Shown: positions 55,400 to 64,000 of the stretch, one piece after another
How the letters are laid out: each line of letters opens with the position of its first letter
Numbering within the stretch: the stretch's first letter is position 1
Origin: Rhizobium mesoamericanum STM3625
GTDB lineage: Bacteria; Pseudomonadota; Alphaproteobacteria; Rhizobiales; Rhizobiaceae
Direction of reading: 5' to 3'
Length of the DNA stretch: 64,000 bases
Assembly: GCF_000312665.1 (NCBI RefSeq)
Contig: NZ_HF536772.1
Coordinates: 1,266,382-1,330,381 of the forward strand
The notes under the pieces: generated by a model
Database searches by the model: none
The model's input: only the letters and a program-made list of their open reading frames with translations
Told to the model about the DNA's origin: nothing
Made by a program: the position numbers and the translations under genes

Positions 55400-56182
55400 A
55401 TGGCAAACGAACCCATCCTCGCCGCGCGTGGTCTGGTTAAACGCTACGGGCGCGTTACCGCACTCGATCATGCAGATTTCGACCTTTATCCCGGCGAAAT
55501 TCTAGCCGTCATCGGTGACAATGGTGCTGGCAAATCCTCGCTCATCAAGGCCATCTCAGGGGCCGTCAGCCCCGATGAGGGAGAGATCACACTGGAAGGC
55601 AAGACCGTGCATTTCAAGTCTCCGATGGAGGCGCGCGAAGCCGGTATCGAGACCGTCTACCAGAACCTCGCCCTGTCGCCGGCGCTCTCGATCGCCGATA
55701 ACATGTTCCTCGGCCGCGAAATTCGTCGGCCGGGTATCCTCGGCAGCTGGTTCCGCATGCTCGATCGCCCGGCGATGGAGAAGCGGGCACGCTCCAAGCT
55801 GTCCGAGCTTGGCCTTATGACCATCCAGAACATCAACCAGGCGGTCGAAACCCTTTCGGGTGGCCAGCGCCAGGGTGTGGCTGTGGCCCGTGCCGCGGCG
55901 TTCGGCTCGAAGGTCGTCATCATGGACGAGCCGACGGCTGCCCTCGGCGTCAAGGAAAGCCGCAAGGTGTTGGAGCTCATCCTCGACGTGCGTTCGCGTG
56001 GCTTGCCGATCGTGCTGATCTCGCACAACATGCCGCATGTTTTCGAAGTCGCCGACCGCATTCATATTCATCGGCTGGGCCGCCGTCTGACTGTCATCAA
56101 TCCGAAGGAATATACGATGTCCGATGCCGTCGCCTTCATGACCGGCGCCAAGGCCGTGCCGACGGAGCCGGTTGCCGCATGA
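55400..56182 (+). CDS. frcA: Fructose ABC transporter ATP-binding protein
   Basis: A 260-residue single-domain ABC ATPase with Walker A GDNGAGKSS (39-47), Q-loop VYQNLALSP, signature LSGGQRQGVAVARA, Walker B VVIMDEPTAALG and switch SHNMPHV. Most sugar ATPases of this family are double-domain; FrcA is known as a single-domain type, which fits. The stop overlaps the frcK start (ATGA). Confidence 0.92.
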   Translation: MANEPILAARGLVKRYGRVTALDHADFDLYPGEILAVIGDNGAGKSSLIKAISGAVSPDEGEITLEGKTVHFKSPMEAREAGIETVYQNLALSPALSIADNMFLGREIRRPGILGSWFRMLDRPAMEKRARSKLSELGLMTIQNINQAVETLSGGQRQGVAVARAAAFGSKVVIMDEPTAALGVKESRKVLELILDVRSRGLPIVLISHNMPHVFEVADRIHIHRLGRRLTVINPKEYTMSDAVAFMTGAKAVPTEPVAA

Positions 56183-56805
56183 GCGCAACGATCGATGAAA
56201 TCGCCGGCGAAGTCATCGTCCGCGCCGGCGATGTCAAACGTTTCCTGATCGCCATCGCCGGTCCCCCAGGCGCCGGCAAGTCCACCATGGCGGACAATCT
56301 TGCCGATGCCCTGAAGGCCAGGGGCGAAACGGCTGAGGTCTTGCCGATGGACGGCTTCCACATGGACAATGCCATCCTCATCGAACGCGGTCTTCTGGCA
56401 CGCAAGGGTATCCCGGAGACATTCGACGTCAGGGGATTTCTCGATATCATCAGGGCTGTGCGCCCTGCCGACCAGGAGGTGTTGATCCCCGTCTTCGACC
56501 GCTCCCGCGAAATTGCAATCGCCTCTGCGCGTGTTGTGTCGCCGGAGCATCGTTTCATCATCGTCGAGGGAAATTACCTGCTGTTCAGCCAAGGCAAGTG
56601 GGCCGAGCTCGAAGGCATCTTTGACTACTCGGTCATGCTGGCGCCGCCGATCGAATTGCTCGAGGAACGGCTGTGGGCGCGCTGGCGCGGCTACAAGCTG
56701 AGCGAGGAGGAGGCGAGCGCCAAGGTTTACGGCAATGATCTGCCCAATGGCCGGCTGATCCTCGGTAATCGCCGCAGGGCGGACATGACCCTCGAAACAG
56801 CCTGA
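56179..56805 (+). CDS. frcK: Frc-operon P-loop kinase FrcK
   Basis: A 208-residue kinase of the uridine/pantothenate kinase-like P-loop family. The P-loop is GPPGAGKS (28-35), with PMDGFHMDN as the Walker B/substrate region and a lid in ERLWARWRGY. It is not a PfkB or ROK sugar kinase. In S. meliloti the equivalent gene belongs to the fructose operon, but its substrate was not settled to my knowledge. It overlaps frcA by 4 nt (ATGA). Confidence 0.85.
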   Translation: MSATIDEIAGEVIVRAGDVKRFLIAIAGPPGAGKSTMADNLADALKARGETAEVLPMDGFHMDNAILIERGLLARKGIPETFDVRGFLDIIRAVRPADQEVLIPVFDRSREIAIASARVVSPEHRFIIVEGNYLLFSQGKWAELEGIFDYSVMLAPPIELLEERLWARWRGYKLSEEEASAKVYGNDLPNGRLILGNRRRADMTLETA

Positions 56806-56914
56806 TCTCTCTGCCGTCCCTGACAGGACTTGCAGCGTAAGGTGGAATCGTTGCAGGTTCATCCTCATGCAACTTCTGCTCCAAGCGAAGTGGCCACAGC
56901 TGGAGGGAGAGCGC

Positions 56915-57262
56915 ATGAGCTTCACGGAAGCAGTTTCGTCAGTCTTCTCTAAGTATGCCGTCTTCAGTGGCCGCGCCGGCCGACCCGAATTTTGGTGGTT
57001 TGCGCTCTTTAACGTCATCGCCTCACTGATCGTGGCTTTTCTCGACAAAGTCCTCTTCGGCTACGAAATACTTGGCGCCCTCTACGGTCTTGCCGTCTTG
57101 CTTCCCGGCTTAGGCGTTGCGGTCCGCCGCCTCCATGATATCGGCCGCTCCGGCTGGTGGATTCTCGTCGGCATCATTCCGCTCGTGGGCTGGATCGTTC
57201 TGCTCGTATGGTATCTCAGCCCCGGCGCGCCCGGTTCCAACGAATATGGCGCACCTGCCTGA
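56915..57262 (+). CDS. DUF805 small membrane protein
   Basis: A 115-residue protein from MSFTEAVSSVFSKYAVFSGRAGRPEFW (start supported by GGAGG 8 nt upstream). DUF805 marks are FSGRAGRPEFWWF, VRRLHDIGRSGWW and a Gly/Pro-rich end. There are three to four membrane helices. Function unknown; the family is widespread. It lies between frcK and pyrC and is probably a separate unit. Confidence 0.85.
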   Translation: MSFTEAVSSVFSKYAVFSGRAGRPEFWWFALFNVIASLIVAFLDKVLFGYEILGALYGLAVLLPGLGVAVRRLHDIGRSGWWILVGIIPLVGWIVLLVWYLSPGAPGSNEYGAPA

Positions 57263-57354
57263 AGAACTGCAGGCAAAATGTTTGCCTTGCCCCGCGTCGG
57301 GGTGATAATGCGCAGGGCTGAACCTTATTAGGCTAGCCCGCGGAGTTTCAGCGC

Positions 57355-58395
57355 ATGCAATCGATCACCATCCGTCGCCCTGATGACTGGCACCTGCACC
57401 TGCGTGACGGTGCCATGCTGGAAGGCGTGATCGGCGATACCAGCCGTGACTTCGCCCGCGCAATCGTCATGCCGAACCTCGTGCCGCCGGTGGTGACCGT
57501 GGCCGACGCCGAAGCCTATCGCGGTCGCATCATGGCGGCGGTGCCGAAGGGCGACAAGTTCCAACCGCTGATGACGCTTTATCTGACGGAAGATACGAAT
57601 GCGGATGACATAGAGGCTGGCAAGACGAGTGGACTGATTACCGCCGTCAAGCTTTACCCCGCCGGCGCCACGACCAATTCACATGGCGGTGTCCGCGATA
57701 TCGAAAAGGCGATGCCGGTGCTGGAACGCATGGCCAGGATCGGCCTGCCGCTTTGCGTTCATGGCGAAGTCACCACGCCTGGTGTCGACATCTTCGATCG
57801 CGAGGCGGTCTTCATCGAAACCGTCCTGGATCCGCTGCGCAAACGTTTGCCGGAACTCAAGGTTACGATGGAGCACGTGACCACCAAGGACGGCATCGAC
57901 TATATCAAGTCCGCGAAGGGCAATCTCGCGGGCTCGATCACGACTCATCACCTGATTATCAACCGCAATGCCATCCTGGTCGGCGGTATTCGCCCGCATT
58001 ACTATTGCCTGCCGGTGGCCAAGCGCGAAAACCATCGCCTTGCGCTGCGTGCAGCTGCAACGAGCGGCGATCCGCGCTTCTTTCTTGGCACGGATTCCGC
58101 CCCCCATATCGATCCTTTGAAGGAATGCGCCTGCGGCTGCGCCGGCATTTACACCTCGATCAACACAATGAGCTGCCTTGCGCATGTGTTCGAACAGGAA
58201 AACGCGCTCGACAAGCTCGAGGCCTTCGCGTCTCTGAACGGACCCGCTTGGTATGGCCTGCCGCTCAACGAGGAAAGAATAACGCTGGTCAAGCGCGATA
58301 ATCCCCTCAATTTTCCAAGTAAGGTCGAAACCGGTGCGGGTCTAGTTACCGTTTTCGATCCAATGTTCCCGCTTTACTGGGATATCGCTCGATAA
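57355..58395 (+). CDS. pyrC: Dihydroorotase
   Basis: A 346-residue type II dihydroorotase. Zinc ligands are in DWHLHLRDG (His13, His15), the carboxylated Lys99 in [13 protein letters not shown], histidines in LCVHGE and VTMEHV, and the catalytic aspartate in GTDSAPH. It cyclises carbamoyl-aspartate to dihydroorotate in pyrimidine synthesis. pyrE lies about 5 kb downstream on the same strand, with five unrelated genes between. Confidence 0.95.
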   Translation: MQSITIRRPDDWHLHLRDGAMLEGVIGDTSRDFARAIVMPNLVPPVVTVADAEAYRGRIMAAVPKGDKFQPLMTLYLTEDTNADDIEAGKTSGLITAVKLYPAGATTNSHGGVRDIEKAMPVLERMARIGLPLCVHGEVTTPGVDIFDREAVFIETVLDPLRKRLPELKVTMEHVTTKDGIDYIKSAKGNLAGSITTHHLIINRNAILVGGIRPHYYCLPVAKRENHRLALRAAATSGDPRFFLGTDSAPHIDPLKECACGCAGIYTSINTMSCLAHVFEQENALDKLEAFASLNGPAWYGLPLNEERITLVKRDNPLNFPSKVETGAGLVTVFDPMFPLYWDIAR

Positions 58396-58562
58396 GGACC
58401 GTCTGATATTTATGCGATTTCTACTCCGCTCTTCTTTGCAGGCGGCGCAGATAAGCTATTCTCGTGGTGGCGCCGATCTAAATGCGTGAATTTTTAGCGA
58501 AATAAATAAGACATTCGTCATAGCAGAGCCGTAGTCTTCGCACGAATGGGGGCGGCTAAAGC

Positions 58563-59741
58563 ATGATGCTTGATTACAAATCCCTTTTGATGGCGCTTGC
58601 TGTCTCGACCACGTGTCTTGCCCTTATATCGCTGGGCAGCTGGTGTGTGCGCCGCTCCGAAACCTTTCTTTTAACCTGCACTTTGGGTCTCGTTCTCATC
58701 GTCATCGGCATTGTTGCTTACGGCATGTACGTCGACAATCCGATGGTTGTGTTTGCCGGTGTCGCTTTCGTACTTTTCCATGCCGGCTTTGCAACTATTT
58801 GGGGTGCAGGCTACCAGTTTCGCACTGACAGATTGCCGTTGCGAGCCACTATCGCCTGCGCCCTGGTGGCAATGCTCGCTTCCATCCCTCCTCTGTTGGT
58901 CGGTTATGATGGGCTCGCGTTTATCGCTGAAAATACAGCGATCGCTGCTATGCTCTTCGCTACCGGTTATCAGTATTGGCGGGCGCGGGAAGAGGCACTG
59001 GCGCCCCTGACCGGAATTACCGCACTCTACTGCATGACGGCGATCTCCTTCGTCCTTTGTGCTGCCGTTCTGATCTTTGATGGCAGGATAGTGTTGGGCG
59101 CTGCGCCAAGCAATTGGGCCGAAGATCTCAGTATCGCGATCTGCATCGCCAGCATGACCGGCATCGGCGCCCTTTCGCTGGCACTTCACCAGTGGCGGCT
59201 CGCCGCAAGGCACCGTCTGGATGCCATGACGGATCCGCTGACCGGGCTCGTGAACCGCCGCGCGCTTTTCGATCGCTACGGGCAGGGCCCGATCGGCCCT
59301 GCTACGGCAGTGCTGATCTTCGATCTTGATCATTTCAAGTCCATCAACGATTCTTTTGGGCACGCTGGTGGCGACCGGGTGCTGAAGGTTTTCGCCGCCG
59401 ACCTCGCCGCACACTGCGGGACCGGCGACATCGCCGCACGCCTTGGAGGCGAGGAATTTGCGCTAGTTCTGAAAGAAGTCATGCCTGGCCGCGCGGAAAT
59501 GGTGGCCGAGTGCATCCGCAAGGTCTTCGCCAGCCGCGAAATCTACCTCGACGAAGACACCTTGAGGTGCACGGTCAGCGTCGGGGTGGCGCCAGGGCGT
59601 TCCACACCAATTGATTTCGACGCCATGCTGAGCGCAGCAGACAAGGCGCTCTACGTGGCCAAGCGTGCGGGCCGGAACCGGATAGAGCTCGCTGGTCATC
59701 TTCACTCCATACCGGCCGGCGCTGCTCGCGCTGGCTCTTGA
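58563..59741 (+). CDS. Membrane-bound diguanylate cyclase (GGDEF)
   Basis: A 392-residue protein with six or seven N-terminal membrane helices (to about 215) and a GGDEF domain. The active-site motif is GGEEF at 295-299, with DPLTGLVNRR and DHFKSINDSFGH upstream, so it should make c-di-GMP. The inhibitory RxxD site expected five residues before GGEEF reads GTGD, lacking the Arg. It is probably not product-inhibited in the usual way. Single gene. Confidence 0.9.
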   Translation: MMLDYKSLLMALAVSTTCLALISLGSWCVRRSETFLLTCTLGLVLIVIGIVAYGMYVDNPMVVFAGVAFVLFHAGFATIWGAGYQFRTDRLPLRATIACALVAMLASIPPLLVGYDGLAFIAENTAIAAMLFATGYQYWRAREEALAPLTGITALYCMTAISFVLCAAVLIFDGRIVLGAAPSNWAEDLSIAICIASMTGIGALSLALHQWRLAARHRLDAMTDPLTGLVNRRALFDRYGQGPIGPATAVLIFDLDHFKSINDSFGHAGGDRVLKVFAADLAAHCGTGDIAARLGGEEFALVLKEVMPGRAEMVAECIRKVFASREIYLDEDTLRCTVSVGVAPGRSTPIDFDAMLSAADKALYVAKRAGRNRIELAGHLHSIPAGAARAGS

Positions 59742-59923
59742 TCGGAAACATCGGCCCGCCGATTGCCGCCGTCAGAATTCGCGGCCAAGCAGTATCGTTA
59801 TAGGAAACCGGGTCCGTGCGAGGCACCTTGGGGCCGCGACCGGAGATCATCGATCCCTTAAAATAACCGCTAACTTTCTGCGAACGGCATCCTCAGGCGG
59901 CAGGTATCCCCTTTCGCCTTGTG

Positions 59924-60406
59924 TCACACAAGCATGAGGGCACGCACGAAGGCTATCGAAGCGAGCAGCGACCCGATCGTCCTCACGTGGTTCCACCATG
60001 TCCAGTCCTTGAGATAGGTTGCCCAGAGCGCGGTCGCCTCGGCGCCACTGCCGCTGACTTTCGCCAGCGCGTCGTTCATCGGCACGTTGAAGGCGATCGT
60101 CGAGAGGAACGACGCAAAGACATAGAGAATTGCGCCGGAGAGCATCCAGACGCTGATGCCACCGCGCCAGTTGAAGAACGCCACGGCAGCAATCACGAGG
60201 CAGAAAACCGCGGTCGGTACGAAGAGCAGCATGAAGGGCGAGCGGACGATCGTGACATTGATGGAGTTCATCGCCGCGATACCCTGCTCCGTGGGGATGC
60301 GGGCAAACGATGTCATGATGAAGGTCGAGAAGGCAAAGAAGATGCCGGCGACAAGGCCGCTGCCGATTGCAGCGGCCGCGAGGACAATCCAAAGCACAAG
60401 CGTCAT
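59924..60406 (-). CDS. DUF1772 (anthrone oxygenase-like) membrane protein
   Basis: A 160-residue protein from MTLVLWIVLAAAAIGSGLV at 60406; GGAGG lies 8 nt upstream and an ATG at 60412 is nearer to it. Four membrane helices and the family residues in AGIFFAFSTFIM and the C-terminal WTWWNHVRTIGS are seen. Relatives include fungal anthrone oxygenases, but bacterial members are uncharacterised. It follows the NmrA-like gene by two bases, so they form an operon. Confidence 0.82.
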   Translation of the reverse strand: MTLVLWIVLAAAAIGSGLVAGIFFAFSTFIMTSFARIPTEQGIAAMNSINVTIVRSPFMLLFVPTAVFCLVIAAVAFFNWRGGISVWMLSGAILYVFASFLSTIAFNVPMNDALAKVSGSGAEATALWATYLKDWTWWNHVRTIGSLLASIAFVRALMLV

Positions 60407-60408
60407 TA

Positions 60409-61233
60409 TCATATCCTCCACGTTCCATTGGCGGCAGCGCCGCATGCATAGTCGGCGAAATCCCTTGCAGGGTGACCGAGCATTTCTGCAACGCCGCTTC
60501 CAACAAGCGAATTTCTGCCGTCGAGCACCTGCGTGAAGAGCTCTTCGAGCAGGTCGATCATGTCTTTCGGCAGCCCGGCGGCATGAAGTCCCTCCTTGAA
60601 TTCAGCCATGGATATCTGCTGATAGGCGATGTTCCTGCCACACGCGGCAGCGATCTCGGCGACCGCCTCGCGGAAGGTGAGGGCGCGCGGGCCGGTTAGT
60701 TCGTAGGTTTTGCCAATATGGCGGGGATCAGTCAGCGCGGCCACCGCCGCATCCGCAATGTCGCCCGCATCGATAAAGGGTTCCTTCACGGCACCGGCCG
60801 GAAGAGCCAATTCGCCAGCTGCGACCGGTTCGGCAAAGACCCCTTCGCTGAAGTTCTGGCAGAACCAGGAGGCGCGCAAGATAGTGTAGCCGATGCCGGA
60901 CGCCTTAAGTGCTTCCTCAGCGCGTTGCGCGCCTTCCTCGCCACGACCCGACAACAGAACGATATGAGTGAGACCGCAATCGACCGCCGTGCTGGCGAGC
61001 GCACCGATCGCGTCCGCCGCCCATGACACGACAAGATCAGGCTGGAAGCTCACATAAGCGCTCCTTGCGCCGATGAGCGTTGCGGACCAGTCAGCGGGCT
61101 TCGCCCAGTCGAATGGGCGCGCAGTGGAGCGTGAGGCAAAGCGGAAGTTGAGATCTTTTCTCGTCAGCCGTTCGGCGATGCGGCCACCGGTCTTACCCGC
61201 GCCGCCAATGAGAATAATTTCGGAATTCGGCAT
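60409..61233 (-). CDS. NmrA-like NAD(P)-binding atypical SDR protein
   Basis: A 274-residue Rossmann protein with LIGGAGKTGGRIAERL (dinucleotide-binding GGxGxxG) near the N-terminus, VLLSGRGEEGA and TILRASWFCQNFSEG. It lacks the SDR YxxxK catalytic pair, as in NmrA/QOR2-type redox-sensing or quinone reductase proteins. It is divergent from the tetR gene and in an operon with the DUF1772 gene, so it is likely controlled by that TetR protein. Confidence 0.85.
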   Translation of the reverse strand: MPNSEIILIGGAGKTGGRIAERLTRKDLNFRFASRSTARPFDWAKPADWSATLIGARSAYVSFQPDLVVSWAADAIGALASTAVDCGLTHIVLLSGRGEEGAQRAEEALKASGIGYTILRASWFCQNFSEGVFAEPVAAGELALPAGAVKEPFIDAGDIADAAVAALTDPRHIGKTYELTGPRALTFREAVAEIAAACGRNIAYQQISMAEFKEGLHAAGLPKDMIDLLEELFTQVLDGRNSLVGSGVAEMLGHPARDFADYACGAAANGTWRI

Positions 61234-61331
61234 GTGGATACTCCTCCGAATAAAACAAGAGAAAGTCTCTCATTTGCATAATGCGATAAACTCTCTTATT
61301 TTCTGCGTCAAGCGGAAAATAGGAGGGTGGG

Positions 61332-61982
61332 ATGGGCGAAGAGGTTGCCGTGAGGCGCAAGAGGCAACCGGAGTCGACCGGCCAACCGCGCCGCATTCCC
61401 CAGCAGAAAAGAGGCCGCGAGCGTTTCGAGAAGATTCTTTCAGTAGCCCTGGAGCTGATCGAGAAAAACGGTAGCGACGCCCTAAAGATGAGCGAGATCG
61501 TAGAAAAGGCCGAGTTATCGTTCGGAGCGCTTTACCAATATTTTCCGGACAAGAGTTCGATTATCCGAACGCTCGCCGAACGATTCAACGAGCAGGGCAG
61601 GGCTTGCGTGGCGTCCGAGCTTGCAATGGTGACGGACGCTACCACGCTGCGGCAGGCGCTCTGCAATATCGCCGACCAATATTATGACTTCTTCCGTCAA
61701 GAGCCGGTCATGCGGGATATATGGTTCGCTACGCAGGCCGATCGCCTGCTTCAGGAGGTCGATGCAAAGGACATGGAATTTCACGCCCAGGCCTTGCTTT
61801 CCGTCCTTGCAAAGCTGAAGCCGGAGCGGAGCAAAGGTGAACTGGTCGCCATCGCCAGACTTACCATGCAGCTGCTGGCTGCCGCCGTTCGCTATGCAAT
61901 CTCACTGGATGATGCAGAGGGACGGGCGGCGATCGCGCTTTATCAGCGGATGTTGCCCGCCGATATCGCATTACTGTCGTAG
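61332..61982 (+). CDS. TetR-family transcriptional regulator
   Basis: A 216-residue protein. The N-terminal HTH (about 30-80) has ILSVALELIEKNGSDALKMS and a recognition helix in ELSFGALYQYFPDKSSIIRTL (core FGALYQYFPDK). The C-terminal ligand domain is helical. A basic tail of about 25 residues precedes the HTH. GGAGGGTGGG before the ATG supports the start. The 98-bp divergent region has GCAT-A-ATGC (61276-61284), a weak operator candidate. Confidence 0.88.
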   Translation: MGEEVAVRRKRQPESTGQPRRIPQQKRGRERFEKILSVALELIEKNGSDALKMSEIVEKAELSFGALYQYFPDKSSIIRTLAERFNEQGRACVASELAMVTDATTLRQALCNIADQYYDFFRQEPVMRDIWFATQADRLLQEVDAKDMEFHAQALLSVLAKLKPERSKGELVAIARLTMQLLAAAVRYAISLDDAEGRAAIALYQRMLPADIALLS

Positions 61983-62018
61983 TTGCTGGCTTGCCTGCTT
62001 TCGGTGTTGCGATCGGCT

Positions 62019-63290
62019 TCAGCCCGGCAAAAAGCTGCGCGCCGCAAAATAGCCGGCTCCTCCGAGGACCACCGCCACGGCCGATGCCGCGCCGAGCGAC
62101 AACGCATATGCTTGCCGTCCCGTGGTGAAGGCAAGAACCACCTTCGCCACCGTGTTGACCGCAACGGCCATCAGGATAACATCGGCCGCCGTTCTCACGT
62201 CAATCGTGGTGCCGACGAGGCGTGCGGTCGAAAGCGTGATGGCATCGACATCGACGAGGCCAGAGATCGCTGCCACGACGAAGAGCGCGGATGGCCCGAC
62301 GTAGTCGATCGCCATCTTCGAGACGAGGCTGATGAGGCCCAGAAGCGCCGCGAAGGAGAGGACGGTCTTGAGCTCGAAAGGGTTTTTCAGGTCGATCTCC
62401 GGGGCCTCAGTCGCAGTCTTGGAAAGCCAAACCGAAAATAGGCCGGCCGCCAGGAAGCCGATGATCGCTGGGATGAGCGCGGACGCGAGGGGCACCAGCA
62501 TAGCAACGGAGAGCGCGCTCGCAATGACGAGCACGCGAGCGTACGAGAGCGCGCCGGCAATTCCTGCCCCCGCCGCAAGCTGCCGCGCACTCTGCGGCGC
62601 CTCCGAAGAGTAGCGGGCGAAGGAAAGCGTCAAGGCTGTCGACGAGACGAGCCCACCTGCCGCCCCCGCCAGCAGAACGCCACGGCTAGTGCCCATTAAT
62701 CGAATCGCGGTGTAACCGGCAAACGACAGGGCTGCGATGGTGATCGTCAAAAGCCACAGGGAATAGGGATTGAGTGCACCCCAGGGATCGAGTGCCTCAT
62801 CCGGCAACAGTGGCAGCGCAATCGCAGTCATCGCGAGCAATAGCAGCGCCGAGCGAAGTTCCACCCAGGTCAACCCTCTGAGAAAGCCGTGCAGGCTGTG
62901 GCGCGCCGCAAGAACGACCGTCGTTGCGACGCCGCCAGCTGCCGCGGTCACGATATCGCCGACGGCAGCCAGAACGCCGAGCCCGAACACCACAAGGGCG
63001 GCCACGACTGAGGTGATGCTGTAGTCCTCGTCCTCCTTTGTCTCCTGCCACTTGCCGGCAATGTAGATCAGACCCAGAAGCACAGCGATTGCCGCGGGCA
63101 AAAGGGGGCCGATCATGGGCTGAAGCGTTCCAGCTATTCCGCCGAGAAAGCCGGTCAGACCGAAGGTGCGGATACCCGCCGTCCTGCCGCCCGCGCGAAC
63201 CTCGCGCTCCTGCCAGCCCCGCTCGACGCCGACGAGCAGGCCGATGGCGAGTGCGACGCCGAGGCGCTGGAAAACTTCGATATGGTCCAT
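62019..63290 (-). CDS. MgtC/DUF4010-family membrane protein
   Basis: A 423-residue protein with about twelve membrane helices. The N-terminal third has the MgtC/SapB pattern (ALAIGLLVGVERGWQERE, GIRTFGLTGFLGGIAG in part), and the rest is the DUF4010 region, repeated and hydrophobic (GLVDVDAITLSTARLV). MgtC proteins affect ATP synthase and magnesium homeostasis, but this longer fusion type is uncharacterised. It is convergent with tetR. Confidence 0.85.
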   Translation of the reverse strand: MDHIEVFQRLGVALAIGLLVGVERGWQEREVRAGGRTAGIRTFGLTGFLGGIAGTLQPMIGPLLPAAIAVLLGLIYIAGKWQETKEDEDYSITSVVAALVVFGLGVLAAVGDIVTAAAGGVATTVVLAARHSLHGFLRGLTWVELRSALLLLAMTAIALPLLPDEALDPWGALNPYSLWLLTITIAALSFAGYTAIRLMGTSRGVLLAGAAGGLVSSTALTLSFARYSSEAPQSARQLAAGAGIAGALSYARVLVIASALSVAMLVPLASALIPAIIGFLAAGLFSVWLSKTATEAPEIDLKNPFELKTVLSFAALLGLISLVSKMAIDYVGPSALFVVAAISGLVDVDAITLSTARLVGTTIDVRTAADVILMAVAVNTVAKVVLAFTTGRQAYALSLGAASAVAVVLGGAGYFAARSFLPG

Positions 63291-63529
63291 GGCTTGACGA
63301 TATCGTCGCTACGCCGGGGTGCAAGCGCAAATAGCTGAAAGAATTGGTGCATCGCGGACCACAGCACCGCGAACCTGGTTCTTGTCGGCTTTTCCTCGCG
63401 CGGCAGCAGGTCATCGATCTTCGATCACCAAGGCATTTTCCTTCATTGTCGGCATGGAAGCACTCGCGGTTCTGGAAACTTGCGGCACTTGCTGCTATTG
63501 CCCCATAAATTAGACCAAAGGAGAGAGCG

Positions 63530-64000
63530 ATGATCCAGACAACATTCACCGACCGCGCCGTGATGGCGGAACTCGTGGCGAAGATGCTCTGGGAGATCAA
63601 GGCGGTGCACTTCAATGCCGCCCAGCCTTATAAGTTCGCTTCCGGTATGGCGAGCCCGGTCTACATTGACTGCCGCAAGCTGCTCTCCTTTCCGCGTGTT
63701 CGCTCGACCGTGATGGATTTTGCCGCGAGTGTCGTCTTGCGCGATGCCGGTTTCGAGCAGTTCGATTGCATAGCAGGTGGGGAAACCGCAGGCATTCCCT
63801 TTGCGGCACTACTCGCCGATCGCCTTAGCCTGCCGATGATCTATGTCCGCAAGCAACCGAAGGGTCATGGCCGCAACGCGCAGATCGAAGGCAGCATGCC
63901 AGAGGGCTCCCGCGTGCTCGTCATTGAGGACCTGACGACGGCTGGCGGCAGCATGTTCAAGTTCATCGATGCCGTGCGGGCTGCCGGTGGCTTGGTCGAC
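63530..64000 (+). CDS. pyrE: Orotate phosphoribosyltransferase, N-terminal part
   Basis: The first 157 codons are present; the gene runs off the window. [17 protein letters not shown] is the orotate-binding start, [17 protein letters not shown] follows, and the PRPP-binding signature is [15 protein letters not shown]. It makes OMP from orotate and PRPP. GGAGAG lies a few bases before the ATG. The residue order fits rhizobial PyrE of about 230 residues, so roughly 75 residues are missing. Confidence 0.93.
   Translation, partial: MIQTTFTDRAVMAELVAKMLWEIKAVHFNAAQPYKFASGMASPVYIDCRKLLSFPRVRSTVMDFAASVVLRDAGFEQFDCIAGGETAGIPFAALLADRLSLPMIYVRKQPKGHGRNAQIEGSMPEGSRVLVIEDLTTAGGSMFKFIDAVRAAGGLVD

Overview
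The window reads as chromosomal DNA of a Rhizobiaceae alphaproteobacterium, most likely Rhizobium or a close relative. The evidence is the high-GC coding style, the order lptC-lptA-lptB-rpoN-hpf-ptsN, a fructose ABC operon of the frcBCAK type with a ROK regulator beside it, several chemoreceptors, and a small RNA whose hairpin loops carry CCTCCTCCC, as in the rhizobial alpha-r14 (NfeR1) family. Most of the window is ordinary core genome. The two ends are cut inside lspA (left, minus strand) and pyrE (right, plus strand).

Left part (1-13 kb): a coupled minus-strand operon of two RNA methyltransferases and lspA; CoxG-like and GNAT genes; an HtrA-like protein whose three catalytic positions all look substituted; sppA-ihfB-lapA; then the LPS-transport and sigma-54 block lptC-lptA-lptB-rpoN-hpf-ptsN, closed by a strong terminator. 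Middle part (11-37.6 kb): a Cache chemoreceptor, rbsK, rmuC, a globin-coupled chemoreceptor, def-fmt-truA, dapD and dapE, a LOG-family protein, a periplasmic EF-hand protein, a HAD nucleotidase, a PEP-mutase-like enzyme, argB, an ECF sigma/anti-sigma/fasciclin module, engB, the rpmH-rnpA-yidC block, a third chemoreceptor, a histidine kinase and tRNA-Arg(ACG).

From the tRNA to about 49.6 kb the content is accessory and catabolic: a D-cysteine desulfhydrase-like enzyme, a Tat-exported zinc deacylase-like protein, and a GntR regulator divergent from pxpA, a fused pxpB-pxpC, a biotin carboxylase with its own biotin domain, and a DUF1989 (urea carboxylase-associated) gene. Together these look like a split relative of urea/guanidine carboxylase combined with 5-oxoprolinase. 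This is the best candidate for an under-described system here. Next come a YbaK deacylase, a cysteine hydrolase, a MarR/monooxygenase pair with a clear operator, a small lipoprotein and the anti-Shine-Dalgarno sRNA.

Right part (50-64 kb): a proline racemase-family enzyme with a Ser/Cys active site, the frc fructose operon with its ROK regulator and an RbsD/FucU gene, a DUF805 membrane protein, pyrC, a diguanylate cyclase, a TetR-controlled pair (NmrA-like and DUF1772), an MgtC/DUF4010 membrane protein and the start of pyrE. No insertion sequence, prophage or CRISPR array was seen. All calls come from reading the sequence and from knowledge of the families; no database search was run.
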